DNA of 64,000 bases from Atherix ibis (Eukaryota > Arthropoda > Insecta > Diptera > Athericidae), in assembly GCA_958298945.1 (NCBI GenBank), contig OY282606.1, positions 76,557,622 to 76,621,621 of the forward strand. The letters are read 5' to 3'. The notes below the pieces were generated by a model. That model had not been told where the DNA came from. It ran no database searches and saw only the letters and a program-made list of their open reading frames with translations. Within the stretch, counting starts at the first letter, position 1; the number at the start of each line of letters is the position of its first letter. Shown in pieces: positions 21,990 through 34,672 of this stretch. Position numbers and translations under genes: made by a program.

Positions 21990-23690
21990 ACACAAAACCT
22001 CAACACTTGCAGTTCTTTTATTCTGCAGGCCTAGATCTTCCGCAAGGTTGTTACTTCTGGGAGAAGTAGGCATCTGAGCTGGCCTAGCAGTACCAACGAA
22101 TTTATAAGGTTCCTTTGCTGTAGCTCTTTGAGTGAGGAGTACCATCAGAGGGGTCGGGAGCCGCACGGTGGTTCGTCCGTCGTGACCAGTCAAGGTTAGG
22201 AGCCTTTGTCTGAAACATGGTGGCTCTGGTTTTATAGTCTTAAGATTCGTGATAAGGGTTGGAAAGATCCCGGGTGCTATCACTGCAGATGATAGTGGAG
22301 GTTTAAGTAGGCCTTACTACCAACAGTTGATGTTACTAGCTTGTAACTGGTTACAGAGGGTTAGCAATGGTCTTACATCTTGTGGATGTGGCCGGTTAAG
22401 TGGCTGGGCCAGGTGATTTGCAAATGCATGTGGTGTAATGACGAGAATGTTCTATAGGTTGCGACCACTTACCATTGCGTTTGTACGGATGTAAAGATGC
22501 AATGTTTAACTGCTTCATGCATAGAACACGAAGTATGGTTAATGATGGAATTGCCGGCCACTTGCCATAGAGGAAACCGAAAAAGGTTTTTAAATGAGGG
22601 TACATAAAAGAGAGAACTTAATACGCAGAAAGTCGAAATTGGGCATTGGATTGAAGCGATGTGGGTTGCAGTTGTATTGCTTGATGGAAGCAAACCATCT
22701 GGATTTCGTCAGCTGTACCGGGAAAATCCATAACGGAACAGGTATGTTTTGCGCATTGATTGGGCGTATATCAAAATATGTGGTTATAGACGATCCGTGG
22801 TTTTAAGTTTAACGACAGGTGTGTCAAACAAAGGATTACAAATATTGACCTGGATCTCTAGCAAGGGTTTATATGATCATATAATGATCAATACTAGATT
22901 TACCTTCGGGCTTTGGTAGACCCATGGTCCTGAGCCAGCCTAGCATTACCTAGAATTTACAAGGTTCCTACTGCAGCTCTCTGATTTGGAGTACGTACCA
23001 ATTACTTTTTAATCAAAAAGTGGTACCCCACGATGGCTTATGACAACGTGTACGTCCAAGGTGAAATGACTGCAGCTGATAATAGAGATTTAGATAGTCT
23101 TTGCTTATAATTAGTTACCGATTATTTGCACGAATGTACTTGTGTTGGATATGGCTGGTTCAGTGCCGAAATTCGATGGAAGTATAAGATATGGAGAGTT
23201 TGGGGCTAGGTGGAGAAATTGATGGATTGATTGCTTCATACATAGAGCAATAAACCGTTTTTTTAAAAGTAGTATGGTAGAGTTGATAAGCTGAGATCAT
23301 TTGCTATTTAATGGAAAGAGAATGAGGCACATGAGAAGGAATGGAGATGAAAGGGTGAACAGGAAGACAGTATTTCTGAATGCTGAGAGTCGTAGATTAG
23401 GTAGCTGAGTCTACTTGCCATTAAAAGAAAATGAGGTTCACAAAAGAAGTGAAAGACTTTTAGCATCGACTGCATGAGGCAATTTAAGTAATGTATCCAG
23501 GGAATGTGGAGATGGAAAATGAGTATGCTGATTGCAACTATCTGGATTTAGTTAGCTGCGCTGGCAAAATCCATTACAAGTACATGTCTGTTTTCGCTGA
23601 TTAGGGATATCCCAATACTGTGTAGGCGACCCGTAGTATGATGTCTAACAATAGGTATATCATCATAAATATCAGATTTATTCGGCAGAT
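21990..23690. repeat. Old tandem duplication of a unit of about 850 bp
   Basis: Several landmarks recur in the same order with an offset of about 843-855 bp. They are AATTTATAAGGTTCC (22099) versus AATTTACAAGGTTCC (22954), CTGCAGATGATAG versus CTGCAGCTGATAA, GGATGTGGCCGG versus GGATATGGCTGG, and GGATTTCGTCAGCTG (22701) versus GGATTTAGTTAGCTG (23544), each followed by AAAATCCAT. The copies are strongly diverged. GC content is visibly above the surroundings. No coding function is recognisable in either copy. It could be tandem LINE 5' UTR units, satellite-like sequence, or a duplicated non-autonomous element. Confidence 0.7.
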
Positions 23691-26665
23691 CTAGACCGAC
23701 CTACTAATTTTCGTATCCTTAATGATAATAAATACTCCATATAGAAATACGTGTATGTTTTTGCAGCATAAAATTTATTTACGAAATAAAATAATATTAT
23801 TTTAAAGCAAAAAAAAATTCCCAGCTGTGGCAAAAAAATACAACAGATTTAAGCATTTATTTCCATATAATATTAGATATTTTTTTTATAAACATGGAAA
23901 ACAAATATTACTCTAAAGTAATTACAATACATGCACAAATTTCAGACCTGATAAGAACTTGAGAGCTGTCATTTCTCTACGTTGACTAGTGTAAAAAATA
24001 AAATGATTTTGAACGAAAACCAATCGTGGGGCTTTCTTTTAAGTAGTTGTAAGAACTCAATCTTATTTTAAGCAGTCATAAAATTTATATAGTACTTAGA
24101 CCTACATACGGTAGCGGCCAATCCGCCATTTTGTGAGTGTTTTTTTTTAACTGAAACATAAATGTAAATAGTATTTCCTTGGTGGTATAGAACAATTATT
24201 AATCTAATATATCAACATAGACTGAAGCAGCTATTTTGTTTTCATATCCCAATCCTACTCCATATTATGAAAAATATTTTCTTTTGAATCCAAATTACCA
24301 AACAAAATAATTTTACTCCCAACAGATCATTTATTATTATACGATTTGTTTACAGGCAATTCGATGCATTCTTTATTAAATTATAACCGCATTAGTTAAT
24401 AATAGCCCTTTTCTGAAACTTCATACTTCGAGATGATTATCTACAAAATAATTTTATAATGCCTAAACATAGGCTAGTAACTAAAGATCTATTTTATCAT
24501 TGCAATTTGAGTTTGGATGTCAATACTCGTTTTCTGCGCCTAATTTCTTATTTGTATACATGCTTTTTGGTATTTAAATCATCTTTTCTAAATAACTAAT
24601 TAAATTCTGAAAGTTTAAAGCCGAAACCTCCTGTTATAAGATATTAATAATTTTTCGCTTTTCTGAAGGAACAGTATTTGCCTAGCTAGACGCCTAGGTC
24701 TCTTTGAAAGTTAAAAAAAATCTATCTATGATTTTATTATGAAAACACTTTTAATAAAAAATCTTCTTACAAAAGATTTTGTAGACAAATAACAAGATAG
24801 CTTTAGATTAGCGCAAATAGCGGGAAATCCCACTATTCAAAATATTTTTTAAATAGTATTTAATTGACTTTTTTCAATTTTTTTATAAATATTTCTATCA
24901 CACAAAAAAATTTATGAAACTTTTTCCGCTCATAAATTTTTATGAGCGAGCACACTGCTATAAAAATAATGTTTTCTGCAACTGCACATAAAAAAATAAA
25001 ATAATGAAAAATTCTAAATTTTCTTAAAAAATTTATTCTATACTTAGTATAAAATTAATAAATTCTACATATCATATGGTATGTGATTTATATTTAATAA
25101 TGAAAACTTTTTTTTAAGAAAAAAAGAAGAAAGAAATGAATCAATAAAACAACAATGCTAGAGAGTAAATGATATAAAATAATTTAAGAAGGACAGCAAG
25201 CAGTGTTAGAGGGTAACAAACAATTGAACCATAACCGAACTACATAACAATATATCAAAAAATAGAGTACCAATACGGCAAGTGAAACAGGATAAAAAGG
25301 ATAACAGAAAAAATATATATACACAGTAATGGGAAATTGTTTCAGCCAAGAAGTGGCATAAATCTTTCTTTTGTGAAAAGTATCCCGCACCCTCGTAAAC
25401 AAGAAATTTTGTGTTCGACGGAATCCCTATAAAATGGATTTTTATCATCGCCTGTCATCCTTCTGCCACAAAAGGTCCTTTTTGACTTTCAACTTTCATT
25501 TTGACTATTCTTACGATTCCATTTCATATACTCGAAGATTTTTTATAGTATTTTTTTTTGAGTATACACAAAATGTACAGCAAACTCTATTTCTTTCCCT
25601 AATGTTCGGGAGTAAATAGTGCAAATTGTATGCGTATATGTCTATATAAGCGGAACATATGAAAAATTACTAAAGTTTAAGGTTATTCGAAAAATGTTAT
25701 AAATATCAAAATAGTTGACATCATTATACATAAAGTAGGACACGAGGGTATTTTTATATCATTAGTTTTTATTATTTATTATTCTGCTTTGAAGTCAATT
25801 TTATATATGTCGGATGTGAGGGACTAGGCGAAATTTGTTATTAGGACAAAAAATTCAGCAAGGATAGGACAAAATGTTATCGTAAAAAGAGAAAATTTGT
25901 TTTTAGAAAATAAGAGTATTCGGGAAATTTCGGCATTTATTTAATTTTTTTACTTTTACTATATAGTATACTTAATTATATTTTGAATTTTGGTTTGTTG
26001 TCAGTAATAATAGTATATATATTTTGTATGAATAATTTTAATATTAAAAGTTTTTAAAAAAACCCTTTTTCTAATGCAGTTATAAGAGAGAAATTACATA
26101 TTATATGCCGAAAAAATACTGAAATCTAAACACTGTTTGCGTCTTCCATAAATTTATAATCATGCAATGAGTTACTAGAAAAACATTTTGACTTACAGTT
26201 CTAATACTAATAAACAGATTTTATCCATCCTCAATTTGACTACCACTGATAAAATTGCAACATATTGGCAATCATTGTCTTCCTCGAGAGGTTAAGTCCA
26301 AGAGGTATATTCAAAGGAGGAGAGTCAAAATTATAGTTACACATACCATGTATTAATTAGTTATTAATTTCAAATTATTGTATTGTAGTTTAATAAAATT
26401 TTTAAGTATTGCCATTAAGAAAAATATTGTTGCTCCCCAAATTCGATTTCAGACCAGCGATCGTCCTTCGTAACATTCACTCTCCCCACTGTCCATCGTC
26501 ATAGGACGTCGTAGTCTGTGTGCAAAATTTCATAGCGTTTGCCGATCCCATGAGATGATACTATTCGTTGGTCCCATAGTCCATCAGTTCGAGTTCGTAT
26601 AGCTATAGTGCTACGAGTAAACTCAAAATTATATAATACGTGGTCAAGGCGATATAGCACGGATT
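23691..26665. other. No gene recognised; 10-bp palindrome at 24927-24948
   Basis: AT-rich. CGCTCATAAA and its complement form a near-continuous palindrome at 24927-24948 with a 2-nt centre. Open frames near 25184-25619 overlap on both strands and match nothing. Confidence 0.4.
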
Positions 26666-26744
26666 TTAATAATGTCAGTTTTTAAGTCCCATAAAACCTA
26701 CTGTTGAGGTAGGTTTTATGGGACTTAAAAACTGACATTATTAA
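26666..26744. repeat. Perfect palindrome, 36-bp arms, 7-nt loop
   Basis: Arms 26666-26701 and 26709-26744 are exact reverse complements. It lies four bases before a second perfect palindrome. Neither arm contains transposon-end motifs. Confidence 0.97.
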
Positions 26745-26748
26745 TGTT

Positions 26749-26795
26749 AATTAAATCTGTGTAGGTTAACATTATTAACCTACACAGATTTAATT
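26749..26795. repeat. Perfect palindrome, 21-bp arms, 5-nt loop
   Basis: Arms 26749-26769 and 26775-26795 are exact reverse complements. Adjacent to the 36-bp-arm palindrome, giving a double-hairpin arrangement like that at 44100-44278. Confidence 0.97.
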
Positions 26796-27007
26796 GCATC
26801 AACGGTCGCATTTTAGATTTTTAGAGTCACACTATGTTTCTTCTTATCAGTCGCATTAGTTTATAATTCGTTCTAATAATGTTTTCGGGACCTACTATTC
26901 TCACAAAATACAAATTAATACTTATTTTTGCAAATTAGTCACTACAGGATTTGGTCTAATAATATATGTAAAAGTGTAAAATCTCGTACTCCGAGTTAAG
27001 CTATCTA
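26796..27007. other. No gene recognised
   Basis: AT-rich spacer ahead of the mariner. Confidence 0.4.
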
Positions 27008-27009
27008 TA

Positions 27010-28295
27010 CCAGGTGTCTAAGCTTAAATCCGCCGTCTGGTCATAGATGGCGTGAGTGAGCGTATTAAGCTATCATGGGCACGCCATACTTTTTTTTATG
27101 AGTATGACATCTGTCAACATTAATCGGTGCACATTGTCAGCAATTTCGTACAACAACATACATTTTTCCTTTGGTAATCATGTCTAGTTTTGTGCCAGAA
27201 AAAGAGCATATGCGGGAAGCTCTGCTTTTCTGCTCCAATTTGAAGAAATCGGCCGCCGAATCGTATCGAATGCTTATGGAGGCCTATGGTGACAGTGCTT
27301 TATCGGAAACAACGTGCGCAGATTGGTTTCGTCGGTTCAAAGACGTCAATTTTGACTTGTGGGACAAGAAGCATGAAAATCGGCCTAGGAAGGTTGAGGA
27401 CCATCAATTGCAGGCTCTGTTGGACGAAGACGATACCCAATTGCAAAAGATGCTCGCGGAGCAATTGGGTGTTACTAATTCAGCCATTTCCATGTGTCTG
27501 CATGCCATGGGGAAGATTGAAAAGATCGGAAAATGGGTGCCGCATGAATTGAACAATAAGCAGATGGAGCGACGCCAAAACACATGCGAAATCTTGCTCG
27601 CCAGACAAAAAAGAAAGTCGTTCCTGCATCGGATTAAGACAGGCGATGAAAAGTGGATATATTTCGAGAAACCTAAACGCAAGAAATCGTGGGTTGATCC
27701 AGGCCAACCATCAACATCTTCCCCAAGACCAAATCGTTTCGGACGGAAAACGATGCTGTGCGTTTGGTGGGATCAGCAGGGTATCGTCTACTATGAGATG
27801 TTGAAACCTGGTGAAACTGTCAAAAGCCACCGCTACCACCAATAACTGATCAAATTGCACCATGCTCTGCGTGAAAAAAGGACGGATTATCAACAAAGAC
27901 ATGACAAGCTGATTTTCCTCCACGACAACGCACCATCGCACACGTCAAAAATGTTCCGAAACTACTTGGAGGCACTCAACTGGGAGGTGCTACCCCACCC
28001 CGCTTATTCATCAGACCTGGCCCCTTCCGACTAGCACCTGTTTTCGTCGATGGGCCACGCGCTCGCTGAGCAGCACTTTGATTCTTACGAAGACGTCCGA
28101 AAATGGCTTGATGAGTGGTTTACCTCGAAAGAGAAGGATTTTTTTGGCGTGGTATCCACAAATTGCCCGAGAGATGGGAAAAATGTTAAGCTAGCGAGGG
28201 CAAGTACTTTAAATTAATTTGTTTTTTGCTTTCTATGAAAAAAAAACATGTCTTTTTTTGACTAAAAAACAGCAGATTTAAGCTTATACACGTGG
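27010..28295 (+). mobile_element. Near-full-length mariner (lineage 6) with TIRs and TA duplication
   Basis: The left end CCAGGTGTCTAAGCTTAAAT and the right end, complement of CCACGTGTATAAGCTTAAAT, form good TIRs. TA lies outside both (27008-27009 and 28296-28297). At 1286 bp it has the usual mariner length and carries an almost complete transposase frame, so it is the youngest-looking DNA transposon here. The intact ends mean it could still be a substrate for a related transposase. Confidence 0.95.
27180..28217 (+). pseudogene. Mariner transposase (lineage 6), nearly complete
   Basis: The ATG at 27180 begins MSSFVPEKEHMREALLF, and 221 codons are open. CADWFRRFKDVNFDL and LGVTNSAISMCLHAM are the two helix-turn-helix segments; GKWVPHEL is the linker motif usually written WVPHEL. 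TGDEKW carries catalytic Asp156. A TAA follows SHRYHQ at 27843. The same frame resumes, with LHDNAPSH (Asp249) and YSSDLAPSD (Asp284) exactly 34 residues apart, confirming DD34D. A TAG at 28032 stands where Tyr of the DYHLF box belongs. A one-base loss in the T run near 28140 shifts the frame, and a further stop would follow in the original frame. Inactive as it stands. Confidence 0.95.
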
Positions 28296-31200
28296 TACAT
28301 CCACAATTTTGGTAAGGCTTCAAACTAATCTAGAAAGAAATGCTTAATAATATTTAGCCAGAAAAAATTATTGCTTTTTGATAGAAATTAGAAATTTTGT
28401 AAATTTTCGATAATAATAAAAAACATTTTATTACTTCTGCAAAATACAATTTATAAATAGAAATGTTACCTGCTGAAGTCAAGGTAATAAGATCGTGCTA
28501 AGCAATTTACGCAAAAAGCAACATTAGAAATCGGACGCCCCTTTAACATCTTAATTACAATTTTTATACTAAAATCCATTTTCCGGTAGTTGAGTTAAGT
28601 AGAATTTTTTCTAGAATCGACAAGGAATTGAAATTATATCAAAAACTACTAAGACAAAGTCCTCCGTAAATAGCTGAGAACATGAAAAAATTACAAGCGG
28701 AAAACCATTGCCACGATTTTAGTTCCAACAATTTATGTGCAGTAATATGGGGAAAAAAATATATCGGCAGTCCATCCCCCTTCCGATGGATGATTCTATG
28801 GCAAAACGATACAAAACGGAAGAAAAGGTGAATTTGTGCAATTCCGAGATCGCGAAAAATTGTCGAAACACTGTGAGCACTGAATTAAGTGTTTCGAAAA
28901 TGGTCACATAATTAGTGCTCAGGTGTATACGGAGCAACATGATACCATGTCGAGCGAATTATTCCTGCCTGTTAGTTATCAGGGCGGTTAGCTACTGTAA
29001 AATCGGCAAGAATGAAATCGAGATACGCAGATCAGTTTGCTGTTAAAAATGTTGTTAAAGTGCCATTAAACAGTTTCTGAATGAGCGAAGGGTTAAAAAG
29101 CCGAAAAAAAACAGCAGGAAGAACAGTAAACACAACAGCGAAATTCTAATCAAGACTTGGGAATCTGTAAACGAGTGCAAAAGTACACGTAAATGTGACT
29201 ATGGAATTGGCGTTTGGAGCGGAATTTTTGTGGTGTAGTGAAATAGGAATCGTGACATTTGAATTTTTTTCATCAATTTTTTTTACTCTCCTAAACAGTA
29301 ATTTTGTTTACATTATCGAATATAAAAGAAACAAATTTGAACCCATAAACTTTGTTATCCTATGAATATGTTTCGAATATTCTTAACATATAAATTAAAA
29401 GTTTTTCTTTTTTATCGAAAATTGTAATAGTGAGATCCTCTGTATAATTAGTCTACTTTTTCCATACTGGGAAAAATCATTTGATTTCGTTATATTAGAA
29501 ATAATCAAAATATGCTAGCAGTTTTGTAAATAAGAATCGTAGTCGATTCTTTTTCGAAATATTGGAAGTCAACCAATCCCAATTGAATTGAATCGATTCT
29601 ATACAAAAATTCAATCCAAAGTGATCATAAAATTATAGAGTACCAGAAATGGAAGGTGCTCGTTTCCGATAAGGGGCTAGCGAATACATCGACTTCAACA
29701 CCAGACGAGATAGTAAAAAATAGCAAGTACAAAACGAAGAACGAAGAAACTTACTGAGTATACAATCCATAAAATTCGTGGCTGGATCGATCTTAGGAAA
29801 ACACTTCCATGAATAAATTCAAATTCGAGATAATGCATACGTCAATTTACGTTTTAGCGATTTCTCCTGCTGTTTGTTTTGTTCGAGATTTTTTTTCTTC
29901 TGTTCATGGTCGTCGTTTTTCCATATCGTCTTCGATTGTGTTTTATTATGATTTGGTTATTTTTGTGCACTACGTGTAGCCAAACTACCGTGATACCATG
30001 TAAAAATCTTAAGTGCAAACAATTGTTTCTCCAATTCGAATGTCAAGAACAAGCAATCGTCTGCTTATATATCTCAAGATGCAATGGTGCAGAAAGGTCT
30101 AGAGCCAAAAACCAGGGCCGCAGAGCTAGAATGAATCTTGGAAACAAATCTTGGCCAAGGCGGATTTAAGATTATTGGGTAAGCATAAATACATACATAT
30201 AAATGTGATGAACTGTAGGTAAGGCAGTAGTTAAAGAAGTAATATGATCAGCCAAGGAATAATAGTCAGAAGCAATAGTATGATCAGCAAAAGAATCATA
30301 GTCGGTAAACTCCCAGAATAAGATTTGATGTAGTCAAAGAGCCCAAAAGGGATAAACACAAAGTACTAGTACCTAGAGAAATATTACAAGAGAAGTGCAC
30401 AAATAGCAGTAGTCTTGGTACTCGTATTAATGGTAAAGAGGAAAAATAACAAACGGAAACGATGAAACAACAAATTCTGTGAAAATAAGAAGAAAACTGG
30501 AACGTATATGCCCACGATGAGAGGGTTGAAAGCGAAAATCTAATGGAGTCTTGGAATTCTTTAGTATACAGAAGCTATTTTATATCGGATCCAAGTCGAA
30601 GGCCAATATATGACTTGACTTGTCGATGCCACAAGATTAATCCTAGGTGGTCAATACCACCTTGGCTTATCGTCTTTATTCTTATTTAAAGGTAGTTTGT
30701 TCCCCGGTTGCATTCCGTTTTCCGTATAACACGTTTAAACGCGTGCGCGCTGATGTAGCAATATTAGTTTCGCTTTGGAAAATGGCTGCACGTTCAGCTG
30801 TGGTGCGGCCATTTCCAAACGGTGGTCAATGGATTCTCTTATCGCTTCGGCACTTCATCATATTCGATACTCTTTTGCATCTACCTACCCACCATCAGGA
30901 GAAGTTAACGACCATTCGGATTATCTTCAACTCAGTTAAGTGGTATTGAACCAATGTTTCGACATATGACATTGTACATGATGCCATGCAGACAAGTAGT
31001 ACAGAATAAAGAACGTGCATCAGGCGATCTTCAGTTGGTTCACACCCGTTTTGATACTAGAAGGTAACGTGTTGAATTCTGTTGGAATTGATTGGCATCC
31101 TGCCCAGTGACTGATTGTCATTGTCACTGGTTTATTGAACAATGCTTATACCACACACAGAAGAGTATTGTACCGAGAAGGGTTAATTTAATTAATATCG

Positions 31201-32269
31201 TATCATCTTGGCTAACGCTTAGTTTTCGTGACCATAAGGATCTGAAAAACTTTTGGCAGGTAGCTGCTATATAAATCCTTGCATGGATCAAATCTGATCC
31301 AATAAATGTCTACGAATAACGTATTATGGGTGGGCAAAGGCCACTACAAAATTATTGTTTCTCGACGATCTGATTTCACTGAACTTCTTTGGATCAGAAT
31401 TTCTTGTTCCTTATGGACCTTGATCTGCTTTTATTCGAAATTGTTCCATATGTGACTAGTCGAAGATTGAATGGTTAGTATATTGTCTTTTGAAATGCGC
31501 TAAATTTCATTTTACTCAAAAAAAGTTTCATCTTTTCTGCATAAGATACAAAATGGAAAATAAATATTTTCTCAGATCATTAAAGGAATAACCTACCGAT
31601 TGATAATAATATGAAAGAGAAAATCTGCTTACAATTGTTGGCACCAATAAAACCTATTTGAGTATTAATTAGCTTGAAATTTATTAGCTTAAGAACGCCA
31701 CCATAAAACCAACATGTTTAAAATTGCTTATTGATAAAAATTGTAATAAAAATAGAACCAGAAAAACTATGACAAACCAATTTTCCTTATAGATGAAATC
31801 AATAAGCAATTACAAATGTAATTGTCCTAAAAGGAGAGTTTGGCAGTACGAGAACACAAACTGGGACGATCTGAATAGGTTCTTTAGGCGTTTTAACTAG
31901 TCACTATATTTTCTCAATACTGACGTGGATGCTGCTGCTGATATGCTCACCAATATTATTTGACTTGGTATGAAACACTTCATTCCACGTTGTTTCACTC
32001 GAACTGCGAAAATGAGGTTGGAGAAAAAGAGTTAAGCTTCCTGAGAAAAATCGAAGTGTGTTTAAATGAGCCTGAAATGACTGCAACACTCTTATTCGTA
32101 GCGTTAAATTTCTTAATGACCAAAAGATGAAGCAAAAAATACTACAGTGCCCTAGGTTTAGTAAACAGTTTTGATCTTTTGCCAAAAGAATAAAAACTTC
32201 CGTCAAGAATGCACACCCTACAATTATTTGACCATAACACCCTTTTCGCCAATCAGTTTACCCTGAATC

Positions 32270-32321
32270 CTATTTTGGGACATCCTGTAACCGTTCTATT
32301 TTCGGACATCCTGTAACCGAC
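32270..32321. repeat. 26-bp tandem duplication
   Basis: Units 32270-32295 and 32296-32321 share GGACATCCTGTAACCG and differ at a few bases. Confidence 0.9.
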
Positions 32322-32430
32322 ATCTCTCTTTTTATCCCTCATAATGCTTTACATACGCACGATATACCATAACATTATAAGGATATTCACAATTCCTTTA
32401 TCGTAAGTGATTTATAAAAAAATACTCTTT

Positions 32431-32505
32431 TACTCATAATTACGATGAATCTGAAATTTTAAAAAAAGACGCTTTATTTACTCACATAATTACGATGAAT
32501 CTGAA
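32431..32505. repeat. 50-bp-period tandem duplication
   Basis: CATAATTACGATGAATCTGA occurs at 32435 and at 32485 with similar A-rich flanks. Confidence 0.85.
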
Positions 32506-33059
32506 AATTCCAAAATCGCTTTTTTTATTTACAATACACAAAATTTTTTTAAAGGACATTCTTATTTCTTGGCTTAATGCAAAATATATATCTAAAATAT
32601 ATGCCTGGCTAAAAGTGTTATACTTTATAATTAAGAATTTCTGTGATACCGGTTTTTTTTATAGTCCTTTTAGCTATCAAAGGAAGGCATTTGATTCGTT
32701 CAGTACTTGTTTCATTATTAATATTAGAGGTATTGAGCGGTTATAAAATTAGTAGCTAATTAGGAAGGTCCCTTTTGTTACCTCTCAAATCCAGCTATTC
32801 TATATCTTCAAACCTATAAGAAATTTTCTTTCCAATTTCATCTCAATTTATTTTGTAATAATCAAATTTTCTATTTATATATTCAATTCTTGATAATTAA
32901 AATCTCTTTTGTTTAATTGGAAATTTATTACAATTATTTATTAATATATAAAGTAGAAGAGAAAAAATACAAGAAAATATAATAAAATATTAAATAAATA
33001 AAAAAAAACGTATTTGCAAACGTTAAAAACAAAAATATAAATAAACGGGCGTATAGTCA

Positions 33060-33098
33060 TACAAGTCCTCATGAATAGATGTACAAGTCCTCATGAAT
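33060..33098. repeat. 22-bp-period tandem duplication
   Basis: TACAAGTCCTCATGAAT occurs at 33060 and 33082. Confidence 0.9.
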
Positions 33099-34504
33099 TA
33101 CTGCTGGTGAGTTACGGCATCAAAAAATAGTCAACGACCAATGCGATTTTATAGAAAAAATTGGGAATCATATAATAAACGGACAGACGATAAACAGTAG
33201 TAATTCATCGAAAATCTCTCAATACCCTTAAGTATCCTGGGCACTTCCTATTGATGCTTTTTTATGTTTTAATAAAGAAGCGAAAGTGTGCTGTTTATGA
33301 ACGAAATGAAAACATCAACCCTAAAAGAATAGTGAATTGGTATAATGGAACGGGGACTAACAAAATAGACCTACCATCGTCAAGCAATAATAAAAAAACT
33401 GTGGAAGAACTTAATAATGGTGGTCACGTGGCTCAACTGGATCTTGACGCTTCCGCATTTAGTGCCACCGTAGATAAATGATCCTTGTTTCCGGTGTGGA
33501 TGCTTGCTCATTTTAGAAGTCATCATAATACTTTAATGATTTTTTATGATTTTCCTCCTACCGAGCGACTACAATATTTTATGATGTTATGTTCTACAAT
33601 GTTTCGGGAAAAGTTGTCATATCCTTTTTTTTGCACAATTTTTTGTTACTTTCCTTTTGCTGTAAATGCTTTTCTTTATCCGGTATAGTAACAAAATTAT
33701 TTAATAGGAATTAATTCCTTCTCTCAACCCATATGCAAGGAGAAAAATACAATAAAACATTTTTATTAGTGTATTGAGAAAATTTCTAAAGAAATTATTA
33801 CTTTCTGTTAAAAAAATAAATAGCTTAGGATTATATCTTTACTGCAAACTAAAATTTTAGCATTTCTTGATAGTTAACACACAATATTTTTTAAATAATC
33901 ATTAAAATGTATCATACTTATTTAAACTGTAGTTATAATATAATGTATGGTTAATTAGAATAAGTAATCCTTTTAAATAGTTTATTATTTTGAAAAATAT
34001 TAAAGAAAAAAGAAGTAGTAATTTTCAATCATATTATCCTTTTTTACTAGAACAGACCAAGTACAATTACCAAGTCCTCGGTCCTGTTTGTAGAAGGCAA
34101 AAGTAAATGATAAATTTTGTGATAGTATTTGGGGGCATTAACTATGCTTAGCCAGGATTTAAATGGACGAGGGAAACTATGTGGAAGAGTGACTTTTATG
34201 GTGTATATGCTAGACGCTTTGCTGTTAAGTATCTTCTATGACTAGCCATAGAAGAGAGCAGTAGGGCAGAATTGGAACTATAATTGCTCAACAATTGTTC
34301 CCAAAGGCTTAAAAGCTTTCACAACTTGAAATTTTGAAAATGCTATACTCTAGATATATTGTTGTCGGAGTGATTCTCCCATCTTGTAAAAACTATTCTT
34401 ATTAAAAAGCAAAGTAACGAATATAACAAACGGAATCAACGGCAACTGACCCGGCAAAAAAAAAACTACGCATCGTCTATAGGTCCGAAGTTGATCAGCA
34501 ATTA

Positions 34505-34670
34505 GCCAAATGATTTTTTGAAGTGCTTCGAGGATTGGAAAAAACGTTGGCACAAGTGTATAATATCTGGTGAGGATAACTTTGAAGGGGACAAAATATA
34601 TATTCATGAATAAATAAATAATTTTTGAAAGAAAAACACAAAATTCGCGATACTTTTTGAACAGACCTCG
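34505..34670 (+). mobile_element. Mariner lineage 3, 3' end fragment
   Basis: The plus strand gives the transposase C-terminus (FLKCFEDWKK and WHKCIISG equivalents, with a frameshift), then 3' UTR and the terminal repeat ending GAACAGACCTCG, followed by TA at 34671-34672. It matches the complement of the 18070-19082 copy, including the AATTATTT...TTTGAAAGAA region. The 5' two-thirds are absent. Confidence 0.88.
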
Positions 34671-34672
34671 TA

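Larger units (their letters stand above)
28298..34504. other. No supported gene; several short tandem duplications
   Basis: About 6.2 kb with no recognisable transposon protein. Open frames at 29879-30169, 30647-30949, 31092-31274 and 33251-33481 are short and unmatched. 30650-31200 is less AT-rich than its surroundings and could be a decayed coding remnant. The 28720-29250 stretch has a Lys-rich readable frame broken by stops. Confidence 0.35.

Noticed and set aside
32495..33688. Open frames of 60-83 codons as small host genes
   Set aside because: No splice sites, signal peptide or recognisable domain; lengths are unremarkable for AT-rich sequence read in six frames with alternative starts.
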